Shown here: positions 28,301 through 35,175 of the stretch, piece by piece
How the letters are laid out: each line of letters begins with the position of its first letter
Numbering within the stretch: position 1 is the stretch's first letter
Source: Pedobacter sp. WC2423
GTDB lineage: Bacteria > Bacteroidota > Bacteroidia > Sphingobacteriales > Sphingobacteriaceae
Assembly (NCBI RefSeq): GCF_040822065.1
Contig: NZ_CP162005.1
Location: 2,852,001 to 2,916,000 of the forward strand
Direction of reading: 5' to 3'
DNA length: 64,000 bases
The notes under the pieces: generated by a model
The model's database searches: none
Told to the model about the DNA's origin: nothing
The model's input: only the letters and a program-made list of their open reading frames with translations
Position numbers and translations under genes: made by a program

Positions 28301-29414
28301 CCAGGATATACTGCATTTGCTCATCACGCAATTCTTGCGGGGCAAAACCAAGAATACCTACCCCCCAGGTCTTATTACCTGCAAGTTTTTTGGTTTCTTT
28401 GAGGAGGTTCTTCGCGGTTTCTCCTTTGAGTAAGGATAAAGCGATAAATGATAAAGCACCGGCACCAGATACGGCATCTGCAAATTGTGCAACATCGCTT
28501 ACCCTGGTCATCGGGCCTTGTGCAATCGGGTAAGTGAGGTTCAGTTCTTTAGCTAAAGGATTCTCCGGGCTGATTACATTCAGTGATTTTGCCTGGTTTA
28601 AATGACCATAAATAGCTTCTTTGATACCAAATACCAGTTTGCTTAGTTTTTTATACCTGTTAAAAAGATCTGAAGAAAGAGCAATATCCTGTCCTAAAGG
28701 CAGGTAGCTTTTCTCCAGATCGAAGTTATTAAAATAGGTAGTCAATTCTTTTGGGTTGATATCCTGTTCGATAACAGGTGAGTTTGGCCGGGATAATACC
28801 CGGTAATCGCCAAATAACCTGGTTTCTGTACCACTTAATTTAGCACAAATATCTTTGATAGCTTTAGGTACGCCGCATTCTGGAAATAAAACCAGCTGAC
28901 TATCGAGTATAACGCCGGCAGCTCCCTGTGCAATTAAAGCAGCAGCGGTGTGTATACCAACACCACCTTGTACCCAAACAGGAATATCTTTGATTTCTTG
29001 TATGATACGTTGAAACAACACGAAGGAGGATTCATGTCCAACTCTTCCTGCTCCCTCATTTCCTTTCACAATAATTCCGTCGGCAGCAGCAATTTTAGCT
29101 TGTCTTGCCGAGCTCAAATCATAAACCTGGCGAATAAGCTTCACTCCTGCTTTGCGCTGAAATTCTACGCCATCAGGAATAATAATCAAACTCACTTGTA
29201 CAGGGAGTTCTATAGTTGTCAAATCAGAAGATGGAATACATACTCCAAAATCTGTAACACCACTTTGCACTAATTTATTCAATGCCTGAATAGCTTCAGG
29301 CAACTGATAACCAAGATTGAGTACAGGAAATATTCCTGATTGATTTAAAGCAACTGCAAGTTCGGTATCCGGCTTCTCAAATGGTGTTATTCCGATTATC
29401 TTAAGGTTTTCCAT
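22386..29414 (-). CDS. PUFA-synthase-like PKS with fused tandem PfaD-type domains, NPD-NPD-KS-AT-ACP-ACP-KR (2342 aa)
   Basis: Domains in order. Residues about 1-240: TIM-barrel NPD-like unit (ADGIIVKGNEGAGRVGHESS, PVWVQGGVGIHTAAALIAQG). About 290-600: second, PfaD-like NPD/enoyl-reductase unit (LTYPIAQGPMTRVSD, RECGGHVGPLSS, VFFAGGIHDAFS). KS about 645-1085 with Cys about 832 (DAACASS), His about 967 (EAHGTGT) and His about 1007 (GHTKCAAG). AT about 1185-1475, Ser about 1276 (GHSYGELPAL). Ala/Pro/Gln-rich linker. Two ACPs, Ser about 1688 and 1797, both in LSIDSIKR, the PUFA-synthase signature. KR about 2070-2300 (LVLGGAQGITAE, FSSIASVYGNRGQTDYAAAN). It would elongate, keto-reduce and enoyl-reduce an acyl chain, with dehydration supplied by the next protein. 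The first gene of the operon. Confidence 0.9.
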   Translation of the reverse strand: MENLKIIGITPFEKPDTELAVALNQSGIFPVLNLGYQLPEAIQALNKLVQSGVTDFGVCIPSSDLTTIELPVQVSLIIIPDGVEFQRKAGVKLIRQVYDLSSARQAKIAAADGIIVKGNEGAGRVGHESSFVLFQRIIQEIKDIPVWVQGGVGIHTAAALIAQGAAGVILDSQLVLFPECGVPKAIKDICAKLSGTETRLFGDYRVLSRPNSPVIEQDINPKELTTYFNNFDLEKSYLPLGQDIALSSDLFNRYKKLSKLVFGIKEAIYGHLNQAKSLNVISPENPLAKELNLTYPIAQGPMTRVSDVAQFADAVSGAGALSFIALSLLKGETAKNLLKETKKLAGNKTWGVGILGFAPQELRDEQMQYILEEKPPVVLIAGGRPSQAKPLEKAGIKTFLHVPSASLLDMFLKEGARRFVFEGRECGGHVGPLSSMVLWEKQIERLLKEDNPEQISVFFAGGIHDAFSTAFISIMAAPLAARGVKVGVLMGTAYLYTKEAVSTGAIQDKFQQQAVQASDTILLETAPGHETRCLKSPFSDFFSEEKVKLQQSGIDKKEIWAKLETLNVGRLRIAAKGIERRGDALVTINEAEQLTLGMYMIGQIAALQNKVVSLLELHQDVAEGNYQHVLNAALAVPPEKTGKSLDVAIVGMACIFPGAKDLEEYWSNIILGKDSVTEVPDERWNKELYYDPESAAGDMSHSKWGGFIPKIDFDPVEFGIPPQSLAAIEPTQLLTLMVAKQAMENAGYLDGGYDQENVSVIIGAEGGNDLANSYGFRCFYKQVFGDMPAEIDQALPKMTEDSFPGILANVISGRVANRLNLGGRNFTVDAACASSLAAVDLACQELFLGKSDMVLAGGADLHNGINDYLMFSSTHALSRKGRCATFDAEADGIALGEGIAMVVLKRHEDALRDGDRIYSVIKGVGGSSDGKSLGLTAPRKNGQVQALERAYDQAGITPSVVGLVEAHGTGTVVGDRTELSALTDKFIQSGAVTGQAHLGSVKTQIGHTKCAAGLAGLIKASLSVYHGIKPPTINLKNPNSYYNAKTSPFAFHTEAGLWSEEKRYAGVSAFGFGGTNFHAVIENKNPVSTTVPTLKTWPSELFVFRGDTYEEAKTKLTAVKTLLDSNAQVDLKDIAYSLAMADSKPIQLCIVADRPEDLNMKVELTLSGIESKDTYATKKRDGKVAFMFPGQGSQRINMARDLFVIFPAMRDLLKDLPEYEKVLFPNAVFDAALLKGQKEAIKDTRMAQPILGIVNLAIANFLRELGIVPDMVAGHSYGELPALCFAGAFAEDQLVQLSSARAKSILDAVEGEDTGAMIAVNAKQEELQKIISGLTDIYAVNYNSPLQCVLAGTTPAIQQLMEVLKAAKISFRALEVACAFHSPLVVKSKELYQQVLADVQFNDLNLPVWSNTTAREYPEQAAQIKERLTDHLIKPVKFVDQVQEMYAAGARIFIEVGPGKVLSGLTKACLGKDEILMHAEDNGLNKLTHLLSMLATYLSTGRTIHIEKLFEGRGARLLNLHEPALYKKSPTVWFVNGQHAIPSNGKLPANGALPIIQPIQMKNRELRSEPSQNAHSAGDLMMQEYLNSMKLLIQAQRDVMLTFLGQNVPFNQGLSNPVALPQPAFAQPAAHFEAAVPQAIVQPQAAAVQPAEQKDVKLALLQIVSDKTGYPQEMLGMEMDLEADLSIDSIKRLEIIGALRTELGGFSGTQSEDTIMEQLAGIKTLNGLVNWITENAVPSGTHVSATINIELTVKENQPKFSAEELRAAILSVVSEKTGYPEEMLGMDLDLEADLSIDSIKRMEIIGELKLKIGFSQGQEQGDDIMEKLAAIKTLNGLVNWILEIESETNEVLTEAKKIIEETVVDNSSLEKLSRLRFELTPAAVSDIEAAILKGQRFAITDDGNGQAVKIKNLFKKSGALVDVISAGDDLESYQGLIILNMFTTAKKSSIIDHFAMIKQLNFEKVKWVYMISDIRSHLNDSADVEMLRLYQGYSGFFKSLDREYENTKCRIVSLETKMSGEDIANITLNEILNPDKPSEIIYHDQKRQIMELVPAELVTGLEDSHIQLDKDAVVLVLGGAQGITAELMIHFAKDYPCNYILVGRSADPKSAVQGIAASLKTKDEIRNFLVQQGELKKPAEIEQETARIYKNNQILHSIAMLESGGSKVVYQSMDLRDEEGLSRFVDSVYKEYGRIDGVVHGAGLLEDKLFHSKTSESFERVFDTKVTPLRVLAEKLKAETQFVILFSSIASVYGNRGQTDYAAANSVMDKYAWALKQKINGKVLAINWGPWKGAGMVSPTLEKEYERRGIALIPLQDGMETFLNELKYGKESQVLIMAGNNW

Positions 29415-29534
29415 ATATTATTAGGTAGATAAATATTAAACTTTATAGATATTATTCTATCAAAAATGTCGATTACAAGTTATTTCAGTATGTCAAAGAA
29501 TCTGTCCCGCCCATCGCCCCAATAGTGCCAATTA

Positions 29535-29550
29535 AGCTAATAAATTAGCT
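29535..29550. promoter_or_regulatory. Palindrome in the PKS operon leader
   Basis: AGCTAAT-AA-ATTAGCT is a perfect inverted repeat (7-bp arms, 2-bp centre), 121 bp before the PKS start and about 50 bp downstream of the putative -7 box. It could be an operator or a small RNA hairpin. Confidence 0.4.
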
Positions 29551-29598
29551 AAATCGAAAAAACTATTACCAAGGTGAGTCTTAATTCTTTCAATAGAA

Positions 29599-29606
29599 CA
29601 AATTTA
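29599..29606 (-). promoter_or_regulatory. Candidate -7 box of the PKS operon
   Basis: Read leftward the sequence is TAAATTTG (TAnnTTTG). It is the only exact match on this strand between 29415 and 29860. No TTG lies 17-23 bp upstream, so a regulator may be needed. Confidence 0.35.
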
Positions 29607-29861
29607 CGACTCTGGTTATTGGTTTCTGCCTCAGAAAGAGGAATGAACAAAAAGAATAAAACAGGTATTATTTATTCACAATATAATAACATGAAAGAAA
29701 TAAAAACTGGAAACCTGATAAAGCAAAATGAAATGAAATAAAGCAGATAGCCGGTGATGGAGTGGCATAAAAGATTTTGCAGGGAGTTTTAAGAAGAAAT
29801 CTAAATTTCAACAAAGCGTTAAACACAATCCTAATTAACTAATAATGAATAATTTAAAAAC

Positions 29862-29899
29862 AAAAACAGCCACTATAGGGTTATAGCAGCCGTGTTTTT
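29862..29899 (-). terminator. Hairpin terminator for the small gene upstream of the PKS operon
   Basis: Read leftward, TAAAAACAC...GCTATA pairs imperfectly with TATAGTGGCTGTTTTT and is followed by a T-rich run. It would insulate the PKS operon from the gene at 30040-30231. Confidence 0.45.
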
Positions 29900-30039
29900 A
29901 TATTCCATACATTTTAAGCAATAGGTAATGCGGTTCATGATTGGGTAAAGAAAACCATATTTTAAGATGATTTTATCTTTTATTTTGAGTTAATTTTGAT
30001 TTCTGCAGAATAATGAACAAACTTTCGGACCATAAGGTG

Positions 30040-30231
30040 TTAAACTGAAGGCTCCCATCTGACTACGTCTCCCCACATGTCGTAAATATCACCTTTTGAG
30101 ATTCTTATGTATTCAGCTTTTGCATTGTAAATACCTTCCTGCCAGGTCTCGTATTCCTCATCAATGACAGTTTGAAATAGCACCTGCTGGCCATGTTGTG
30201 GCAGTGTGGTTTTGTCAAGTTTAACTTCCAT
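30040..30231 (-). CDS. Small hypothetical protein, DUF551-like pattern
   Basis: 63 residues. TLPQHGQQVLFQTVIDEE, then WQEGIYNAK and a terminal VVRWEPS follow the layout of the small DUF551 proteins (lead Pro, 'G-Q-x-V-L', Trp-Gly centre, terminal W-x-P). The match is by pattern only. Soluble, acidic, monocistronic. Function unknown. Confidence 0.5.
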   Translation of the reverse strand: MEVKLDKTTLPQHGQQVLFQTVIDEEYETWQEGIYNAKAEYIRISKGDIYDMWGDVVRWEPSV

Positions 30232-30297
30232 CCTGTAAACATATAAACTTGTGCCGACATTCCCTTACAGGTTTAAACTTATTCAAACATTCTGACC

Positions 30298-30333
30298 AAA
30301 AAAAAGCCCTTTCCGATTTTGATCAGAAAGAGC
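30298..30333 (-). terminator. Rho-independent terminator of the thioredoxin-like gene
   Basis: Read leftward, GCTCTTTC and GAAAGGGC form an 8-bp stem (one G-T pair) with a 12-nt loop, followed by eight T. It lies 21 bp after the stop codon at 30354. Confidence 0.75.
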
Positions 30334-30353
30334 CGTTTCTATGTTATATTCTT

Positions 30354-30833
30354 TTAAGGATTAATCAGCTTAAAAAACTTAGGTACATCATTTTGATTAC
30401 TTGAAGTAAATGCCAGGCTTTTATCTGCATTATATAAATAAATAGCAGGATATTGTTTTGGATGGAAAGCCATAATAAATACATGATCACGATCCTGAAC
30501 TACTTTTACATTTTTCTGCTGTAAAAATGGTTTTCCGAAATTGGTCATGAAGTAATCAATAGATCTGTATTCATCTTGTGAAATCATGTAAACATTTACG
30601 TTTTTCAGTTCCTTTGTTCTTTTACTCATCTGCGCCACAACTTTCTGACAGTGTTCACAGGTTGCGTCAAAAAAGATAATCAGTGACTTTTTTCCACCAG
30701 GGATACTGTAAGTAGAGAAAGGGGTATTATCTCTGTTGTAAAAGATCGCATTTGGCAATTTTGAACCTATGTCCTGCGCTGAAGCAGAAAGAGAGAAAAA
30801 GATAACAGTAAGACAGGTTATTAATAACTTCAT
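30354..30833 (-). CDS. Secreted thioredoxin-like (TlpA/AhpC-TSA type) protein
   Basis: 159 residues from ATG 30833, which gives a signal peptide (MKLLITCLTVIFFSLSASA before QD). The redox motif is CEHC in IIFFDATCEHCQKVVAQM; HPKQYPAIYLYNAD holds the cis-Pro expected in the thioredoxin fold. Exported to the periplasm, where it could reduce disulfides or cytochrome c precursors. The partner is unknown. Transcribed alone, with a good terminator. Confidence 0.8.
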   Translation of the reverse strand: MKLLITCLTVIFFSLSASAQDIGSKLPNAIFYNRDNTPFSTYSIPGGKKSLIIFFDATCEHCQKVVAQMSKRTKELKNVNVYMISQDEYRSIDYFMTNFGKPFLQQKNVKVVQDRDHVFIMAFHPKQYPAIYLYNADKSLAFTSSNQNDVPKFFKLINP

Positions 30834-31021
30834 ATGATGATTTAATTTTATACTGGTCACAAATATCGGTTTCCCACTCTTTCTTTATGTCAGCTCATTT
30901 ACAGTTTTTAGAAACATAACCGTTATAAATGAGTGTTTTTATCCATACCGGATTGCCAACTAAGGTAAAATTTTGAATATTTTCATTCAAATTATGTAAA
31001 TCTGTCAAAGAAGCTATGGCG

Positions 31022-31029
31022 TATTTTTG
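31022..31029 (+). promoter_or_regulatory. Candidate -7 box before the copper oxidase region
   Basis: TATTTTTG fits TAnnTTTG. It is 6 bp before the ATG of the broken small gene and about 250 bp before the oxidase start. No -33 TTG is visible. Confidence 0.3.
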
Positions 31030-31035
31030 TATAAC

Positions 31036-31268
31036 ATGAAAATCCAGCGTTCCATCATGCTTAAAGCAGCCTTTCTGATTCTTGTATTCTTTTTGAATAC
31101 GGTAGTAGAATTTACTTGCGTTATCGGAGCTGAAATGGGATTTAACATGATGCAGACAACTATAAAATAGCTACTTATACCTTCATCCATAGCAAGGCCA
31201 AACTCGCCCTGGCAGCGCAAACCTTAGTATCTATTGGATGGAGAAAACGAAATACAGTTTTTCCTTAA
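31036..31268 (+). pseudogene. Frameshifted remnant of a HYC_CC_PP-type small protein
   Basis: The first frame (31036-31170, 44 codons) reads MKIQRSIMLKAAFLILVFFL, NTVVEFTCVIGAEMGFN, then TAG. This N-terminus matches the small Bacteroidota family named HYC_CC_PP, which normally continues into a His-rich, Cys-Cys and Pro-Pro tail. A shifted frame continues DADNYKIATYTFIHSKAK to a stop near 31268, which resembles the family's middle part, but the His/Cys residues are gone. Intact members are often found next to copper or heavy-metal efflux genes. Here it directly precedes a multicopper oxidase. Family call from memory. Confidence 0.5.
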
Positions 31269-31278
31269 CAAATCAACA

Positions 31279-33507
31279 ATGAAATCATTAATTATATACA
31301 TCCTGTTCACCGGGCTCTCCGGTTTAACATTAACGCAGGCTCAGGAGAAAAATCACCGGTCAAAAGTGGTGCGTTATGACCTTTATGTCAATGACACAAC
31401 CGTTAATTATTCCGGAAAACCTAAAATGGCAATGGCGGTTAATGGAAGTATTCCCGGCCCGGCACTGGTTTTCACAGAAGGCGACACCGCAGAAATCTAT
31501 GTGCATAACCTGATGGATATGGAAACTTCTATTCACTGGCATGGTGTATTCCTGCCCAATAACATGGATGGTGTGCCTTTTTTAACTCAAATGCCAATTC
31601 AACCCCATGCTACCTTCTTGTATAAATTTCCGGTTATTCAGAACGGTACTTACTGGTACCATAGCCATACCATGCTGCAAGAGCAAAGCGGGATGTACGG
31701 AGCGTTAATTTTCAACAAGAAAAATGAGCCTGCTATCCCTGCAATTCCCGTGGTATTAAGCGACTGGACTGACATGAAACCAGAGGAAGCAGACCGCTCG
31801 CTCCACAATGCCAATGATTGGTTTGCCATTCGTAAAGGAACGACACAAAGTTATGCTGAGGCGATACAAAAAGGATATTTCAAAACTAAGGTCATCAACG
31901 AATGGAAGCGGATGAATGCGATGGATGTGAGTGATGTGTACTATGAGAAATTTCTAACGAATGGGAAACAGATCAGTGAGCAACCTCAGTTTAAAGCTGG
32001 CGACAAGGTAAAACTCAGGATTGTTGGTGGTAGTTCTTCTACTTATTTCTGGTTAACTTATGCTGGTGGTAAAATTACTGTTGTAGCCAATGATGGTAAC
32101 GATGTTCAGCCTGTTGAAGTTGACCGGCTGATTATTGCTCCTTCTGAGACTTATGACGTGATTGTCTCTCTTGCCGAAGGAAAAAGTTATGAATTCTTAT
32201 CTACAGCCGAAGACCGCACTGGCTCTGCTTCTTTGTGGCTGGGCAGTGGAACTAAAGTGCCGGCCAAACCTTTAGGAAAGTTAAAATACTTTGAAGGGAT
32301 GAAAATGATGAACGGCATGATGAAAATGAATGGTGATCTGCAGCCGATGGGTATGGAAATGAGCAATCAGCAAATGGATATGAATGCGGTTATGTATCCG
32401 GAAGTAACAGGAGACCATTATGGAAAGAAAAAACCTGCTGCTGCTTCTCCAATGGATATGCCGGAAATGAAAGGGATGGAGATGAGTGAAAAGGCAGATC
32501 TGGTCACCCTTAATTATGGAATGTTAAAAGCCGTTGAAAAAACGACTTTAAGAAAGGGCCCTGAGAAATTATTACGTTTTGAACTGACTGGAAATATGAA
32601 CCGTTATGTCTGGACGATTGATCATCAAACAGTATCAGAGTCTGATAAAATCCTGATTAAAAAAGGAGAAAATGTAAAGATTATATTATACAATAATTCA
32701 ATGATGCGCCACCCCATGCATTTGCATGGTCATGATTTCCGTGTATTGAACGGACAGGATGAATATGCACCTTTAAAGAATGTTCTTGACATTATGCCGA
32801 TGGAAACCGATACGATCGAATTTGCAGCAACAGAAAGCGGAGACTGGTTTTTCCATTGCCATATATTATACCATATGATGAGCGGCATGGGAAGAATCTT
32901 CAGTTATGAGGATTCACCTCCTAATCTGCTGATTCCTGATCCTGAAGCTGCAATTCAGAAACTGTATGCCGATGATAGAAAAATGCACCTGATGGCGAAT
33001 ATAGGATTAGAAAGTAATGGTAGTGATGGTACAGCACGCATAGCAAATACCCGTTATAGTGTTTCTACGGAATGGAGACTGGGCCTGAAGGCAAGTCATG
33101 GATTTGAAAGTGAAACTTACTTCGGGAGATATATAGGTAAAATGCAATGGTTTATGCCTTTCATCGGTTTTGACTATCATTACAACAGCAGCAAGAATGA
33201 TAACGAGAAAAATATGCTTGGACAATTGACCAACCAGTCTAACAGAAAGGCATTTGTGATAGGTATGCAGTATACTTTACCAATGCTGGTAACTGCAGAA
33301 GCCAGGCTGGACAGCAAAGGAAAGTTACGTTTTCAGTTAAAGCGTGAAGATATTCCAATCACTAACAGGTTAAGGTTAAACCTTTCCGGAAACACAGACA
33401 GAGAATATATGGCAGGTTTCCGCTATGCGATGACTAAATATTTTTCCTTGTCAACACACTATGATAGTGATATGGGATACGGCGGCGGAATTACAATAAC
33501 CTATTAA
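31279..33507 (+). CDS. Multicopper oxidase (CopA-like) with C-terminal outer-membrane-barrel-like domain
   Basis: 742 residues from ATG 31279 (signal peptide MKSLIIYILFTGLSGLTLTQ before AQ; the upstream start at 31234 would displace it). Copper sites: HWHGVFLPNNMDGVP, YWYHSHTM, HPMHLHGHDF and HCHILYHMMSGMG. A Met-rich insert (about residues 340-405, many MxM/MxxM) suits cuprous-ion oxidation. After about residue 580 the oxidase ends and about 160 residues of alternating beta-strands follow (RYSVSTEWRLGLKASHGF, YFGRYIGKMQWFMPF, MGYGGGITITY, ending in Tyr), like the CopB outer-membrane copper protein. It appears to be CopA and CopB fused. Likely role: periplasmic or outer-membrane copper detoxification. 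Confidence 0.85.
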   Translation: MKSLIIYILFTGLSGLTLTQAQEKNHRSKVVRYDLYVNDTTVNYSGKPKMAMAVNGSIPGPALVFTEGDTAEIYVHNLMDMETSIHWHGVFLPNNMDGVPFLTQMPIQPHATFLYKFPVIQNGTYWYHSHTMLQEQSGMYGALIFNKKNEPAIPAIPVVLSDWTDMKPEEADRSLHNANDWFAIRKGTTQSYAEAIQKGYFKTKVINEWKRMNAMDVSDVYYEKFLTNGKQISEQPQFKAGDKVKLRIVGGSSSTYFWLTYAGGKITVVANDGNDVQPVEVDRLIIAPSETYDVIVSLAEGKSYEFLSTAEDRTGSASLWLGSGTKVPAKPLGKLKYFEGMKMMNGMMKMNGDLQPMGMEMSNQQMDMNAVMYPEVTGDHYGKKKPAAASPMDMPEMKGMEMSEKADLVTLNYGMLKAVEKTTLRKGPEKLLRFELTGNMNRYVWTIDHQTVSESDKILIKKGENVKIILYNNSMMRHPMHLHGHDFRVLNGQDEYAPLKNVLDIMPMETDTIEFAATESGDWFFHCHILYHMMSGMGRIFSYEDSPPNLLIPDPEAAIQKLYADDRKMHLMANIGLESNGSDGTARIANTRYSVSTEWRLGLKASHGFESETYFGRYIGKMQWFMPFIGFDYHYNSSKNDNEKNMLGQLTNQSNRKAFVIGMQYTLPMLVTAEARLDSKGKLRFQLKREDIPITNRLRLNLSGNTDREYMAGFRYAMTKYFSLSTHYDSDMGYGGGITITY

Positions 33508-33601
33508 TAAATTTCAATTTCACAGATAACATTTCTATTTTCACCGGTTCAAAGCAATAAAAAGAACAAATCAGACCAATTTTAATCAGATATTCAAATA
33601 A

Positions 33602-34108
33602 ATGGAAGAAATAACCTACAGAAATGCCACATTAACTGACTTAAGCACTATAGTATCCATTTATAATTCAACAATTCCTTCAAGAATGGTGACCGCAGAT
33701 ACTGAACCGGTCACTGTAGAGAGTAGAATAAAGTGGTTTGAGCAACATACAGCAGAAAAACATCCGCTTTGGGTGATTGAAAATAAAAATAATGAGATTA
33801 TTGGCTGGGTAAGCTTACAGGCTTTTTATGGCAGACCTGCCTATAACGGTACCGCAGAAATAAGTATTTATCTGGAAGAAAATCAGCGCGGTAAAGGAAT
33901 GGGTAAAAGGACACTGGCTGATTCATTAAGTAAGTGTGCTGCATTGGGGATAACCACTGTTCTGGGGTTTATATTTGCTCATAATGAGCCTAGTTTAGGA
34001 TTATTCAGGCATTTTGGCTTTGAAGATTGGGGTACTCTGCCTGACGTAGCCGTACTGGATGGGGAAGAAAAAAGCCTTAAGATATTAGGAAAAAGAGTTT
34101 CAGCTTAA
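33602..34108 (+). CDS. GNAT family N-acetyltransferase (phosphinothricin-acetyltransferase-like)
   Basis: 168 residues. EITYRNATLTDLSTIVSIYN start, GWVSLQAFYGRPAYNGTAE (strand 4) and LEENQRGKGMGKRTLADSL, where QRGKGMGK is the acetyl-CoA pyrophosphate loop; FIFAHNEPSLGLFRHFGF ends the fold. These features resemble the Pat/YncA subgroup that acetylates phosphinothricin or methionine sulfoximine-type amines. The real substrate is unknown. Confidence 0.84.
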   Translation: MEEITYRNATLTDLSTIVSIYNSTIPSRMVTADTEPVTVESRIKWFEQHTAEKHPLWVIENKNNEIIGWVSLQAFYGRPAYNGTAEISIYLEENQRGKGMGKRTLADSLSKCAALGITTVLGFIFAHNEPSLGLFRHFGFEDWGTLPDVAVLDGEEKSLKILGKRVSA

Positions 34109-34121
34109 TATGAAGTGATTT

Positions 34122-34170
34122 AAATAACAAACAGGACGTACCGGTTACCGATACGTCCTGTTTGTTATTT
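34122..34170. terminator. Bidirectional 19-bp-stem terminator
   Basis: AAATAACAAACAGGACGTA at 34122-34140 pairs perfectly with 34152-34170 around an 11-nt loop. A/T-rich flanks give T-runs on both strands. It serves the GNAT gene (+) and the convergent TonB gene (-), reaching that gene's stop codon. Confidence 0.85.
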
Positions 34171-34994
34171 TACTGACCAAGAGAAAAGCTGATCGGAATA
34201 TTATATTTTACCCGGACCTCTCTTCCATTTTGAATACCAGGGTTCCATTTTGGGCTGGCTTTTAACACACGGACAGCCTCTTCATCTGTACCATTACCGA
34301 GTTTTTTTTCTACTTTAATATCCGTCAGGCTACCGTCTTTTTCTACAATGAAAGACACGAATACCTTCCCCTGTAAACCAGCTTCCTGAGCTGCTTCAGG
34401 ATACCTGATCGCCTTTGACAGGTAGGCATAAAATTTGGCTATTCCTCCTGGAAAAGTGGGCTGAACTTCCAGATTTATAAAATCACGTACTTTATTATCT
34501 TCTACCATAGCCTCTTGTTTTGCTGGCCCGTCACCGGCTGGCCCTGTCACTACAATCTGTCCATCGGGATCACCAACGATGTTTTTTTGTCCCGGGGTGG
34601 CATTCACGAGATCTTTAAGCTGTACCGGATCTGTTTCAACTTCTCTGTCCACAACAATTGGCGGTGGAAATTTAACATGGGTTTCTTTTGAACGTGGTGG
34701 CACAACCGCAGCAGGTGGTGGAGTTTCCTGTTTAACCACCGGAGGAATAGCCTGAACGGTTACCTCTCTTGTCATTTCCTGATGCTCATCCAATGAATTA
34801 CTGCCTTTGATCAGGCTAATAATTTTAGGAGATAAAAATAGCAGGATAAAAAGTGTTCCTGCAATAAAAAGAGCTTTAACGGTGTCGGAAGAACTTTGTC
34901 TGCGGAGCATATAAGCACCATAATTTTTGTTTTTCTGATCAAATACTACATCAAGCCACTCATTGCCAAATAAATCGATTTTCGAACCTAACAT
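34170..34994 (-). CDS. TonB family energy transducer
   Basis: 274 residues. N-terminus FGNEWLDVVFDQKNKNYGAY, LRRQSSSDTVKAL is the typical cytosolic lead of Bacteroidota TonB proteins, followed by one membrane span (LFIAGTLFILLFLSP, about 43-60). A Pro/Val-rich periplasmic part follows (PPVVKQETPPPAAVVPP). The TonB C-terminal domain is at about 185-274: YPEAAQEAGLQGKVFVSF, VEKDGSLTDIKVEKKLG and NPGIQNGREVRVKYNIPISF. It spans the periplasm to drive TonB-dependent receptors. No ExbB/ExbD is in the window. Confidence 0.9.
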   Translation of the reverse strand: MLGSKIDLFGNEWLDVVFDQKNKNYGAYMLRRQSSSDTVKALFIAGTLFILLFLSPKIISLIKGSNSLDEHQEMTREVTVQAIPPVVKQETPPPAAVVPPRSKETHVKFPPPIVVDREVETDPVQLKDLVNATPGQKNIVGDPDGQIVVTGPAGDGPAKQEAMVEDNKVRDFINLEVQPTFPGGIAKFYAYLSKAIRYPEAAQEAGLQGKVFVSFIVEKDGSLTDIKVEKKLGNGTDEEAVRVLKASPKWNPGIQNGREVRVKYNIPISFSLGQ

Positions 34995-35146
34995 TGCTTT
35001 AAAATTTAGAGGTTAGCACCAGACTATAAAATACTTCTTGTTGATTTATAATATGGATGCTAATCCCTGCAGCTTTCCATAAGCTGAATAGTTATTTCTT
35101 TTTCAACTATAAAAATATTTCAGGTCACTGGTTATTAAAATCATCC

Positions 35147-35154
35147 TATATTTG
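35147..35154 (+). promoter_or_regulatory. -7 box of the DUF2625 gene
   Basis: TATATTTG is an exact TAnnTTTG box, 21 bp before the ATG at 35176. A TTG-started longer frame would begin inside this box, so the ATG is the better start. Confidence 0.5.
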
Positions 35155-35175
35155 GAAAAGATAAGTTCCATTTCA

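Larger units (their letters stand above)
29415..30039. other. 625-bp leader/regulatory region before the PKS operon
   Basis: No coding frame is credible. It holds, from the PKS side outwards, a short palindrome (29535-29550), the only perfect leftward -7 box (29599-29606) and a terminator-like hairpin for the small gene upstream (29862-29899). If the -7 box is used, the operon has a leader of nearly 180 nt. Confidence 0.55.

Noticed and set aside
18052..29414. An EPA/DHA-type PUFA synthase
   Set aside because: There is no separate PfaD, no FabA-like DH pair in a PfaC-style protein, and glycosyltransferases plus condensation-fold acyltransferases are in the operon. The PUFA-type relation is to mechanism and carriers, not to the product.
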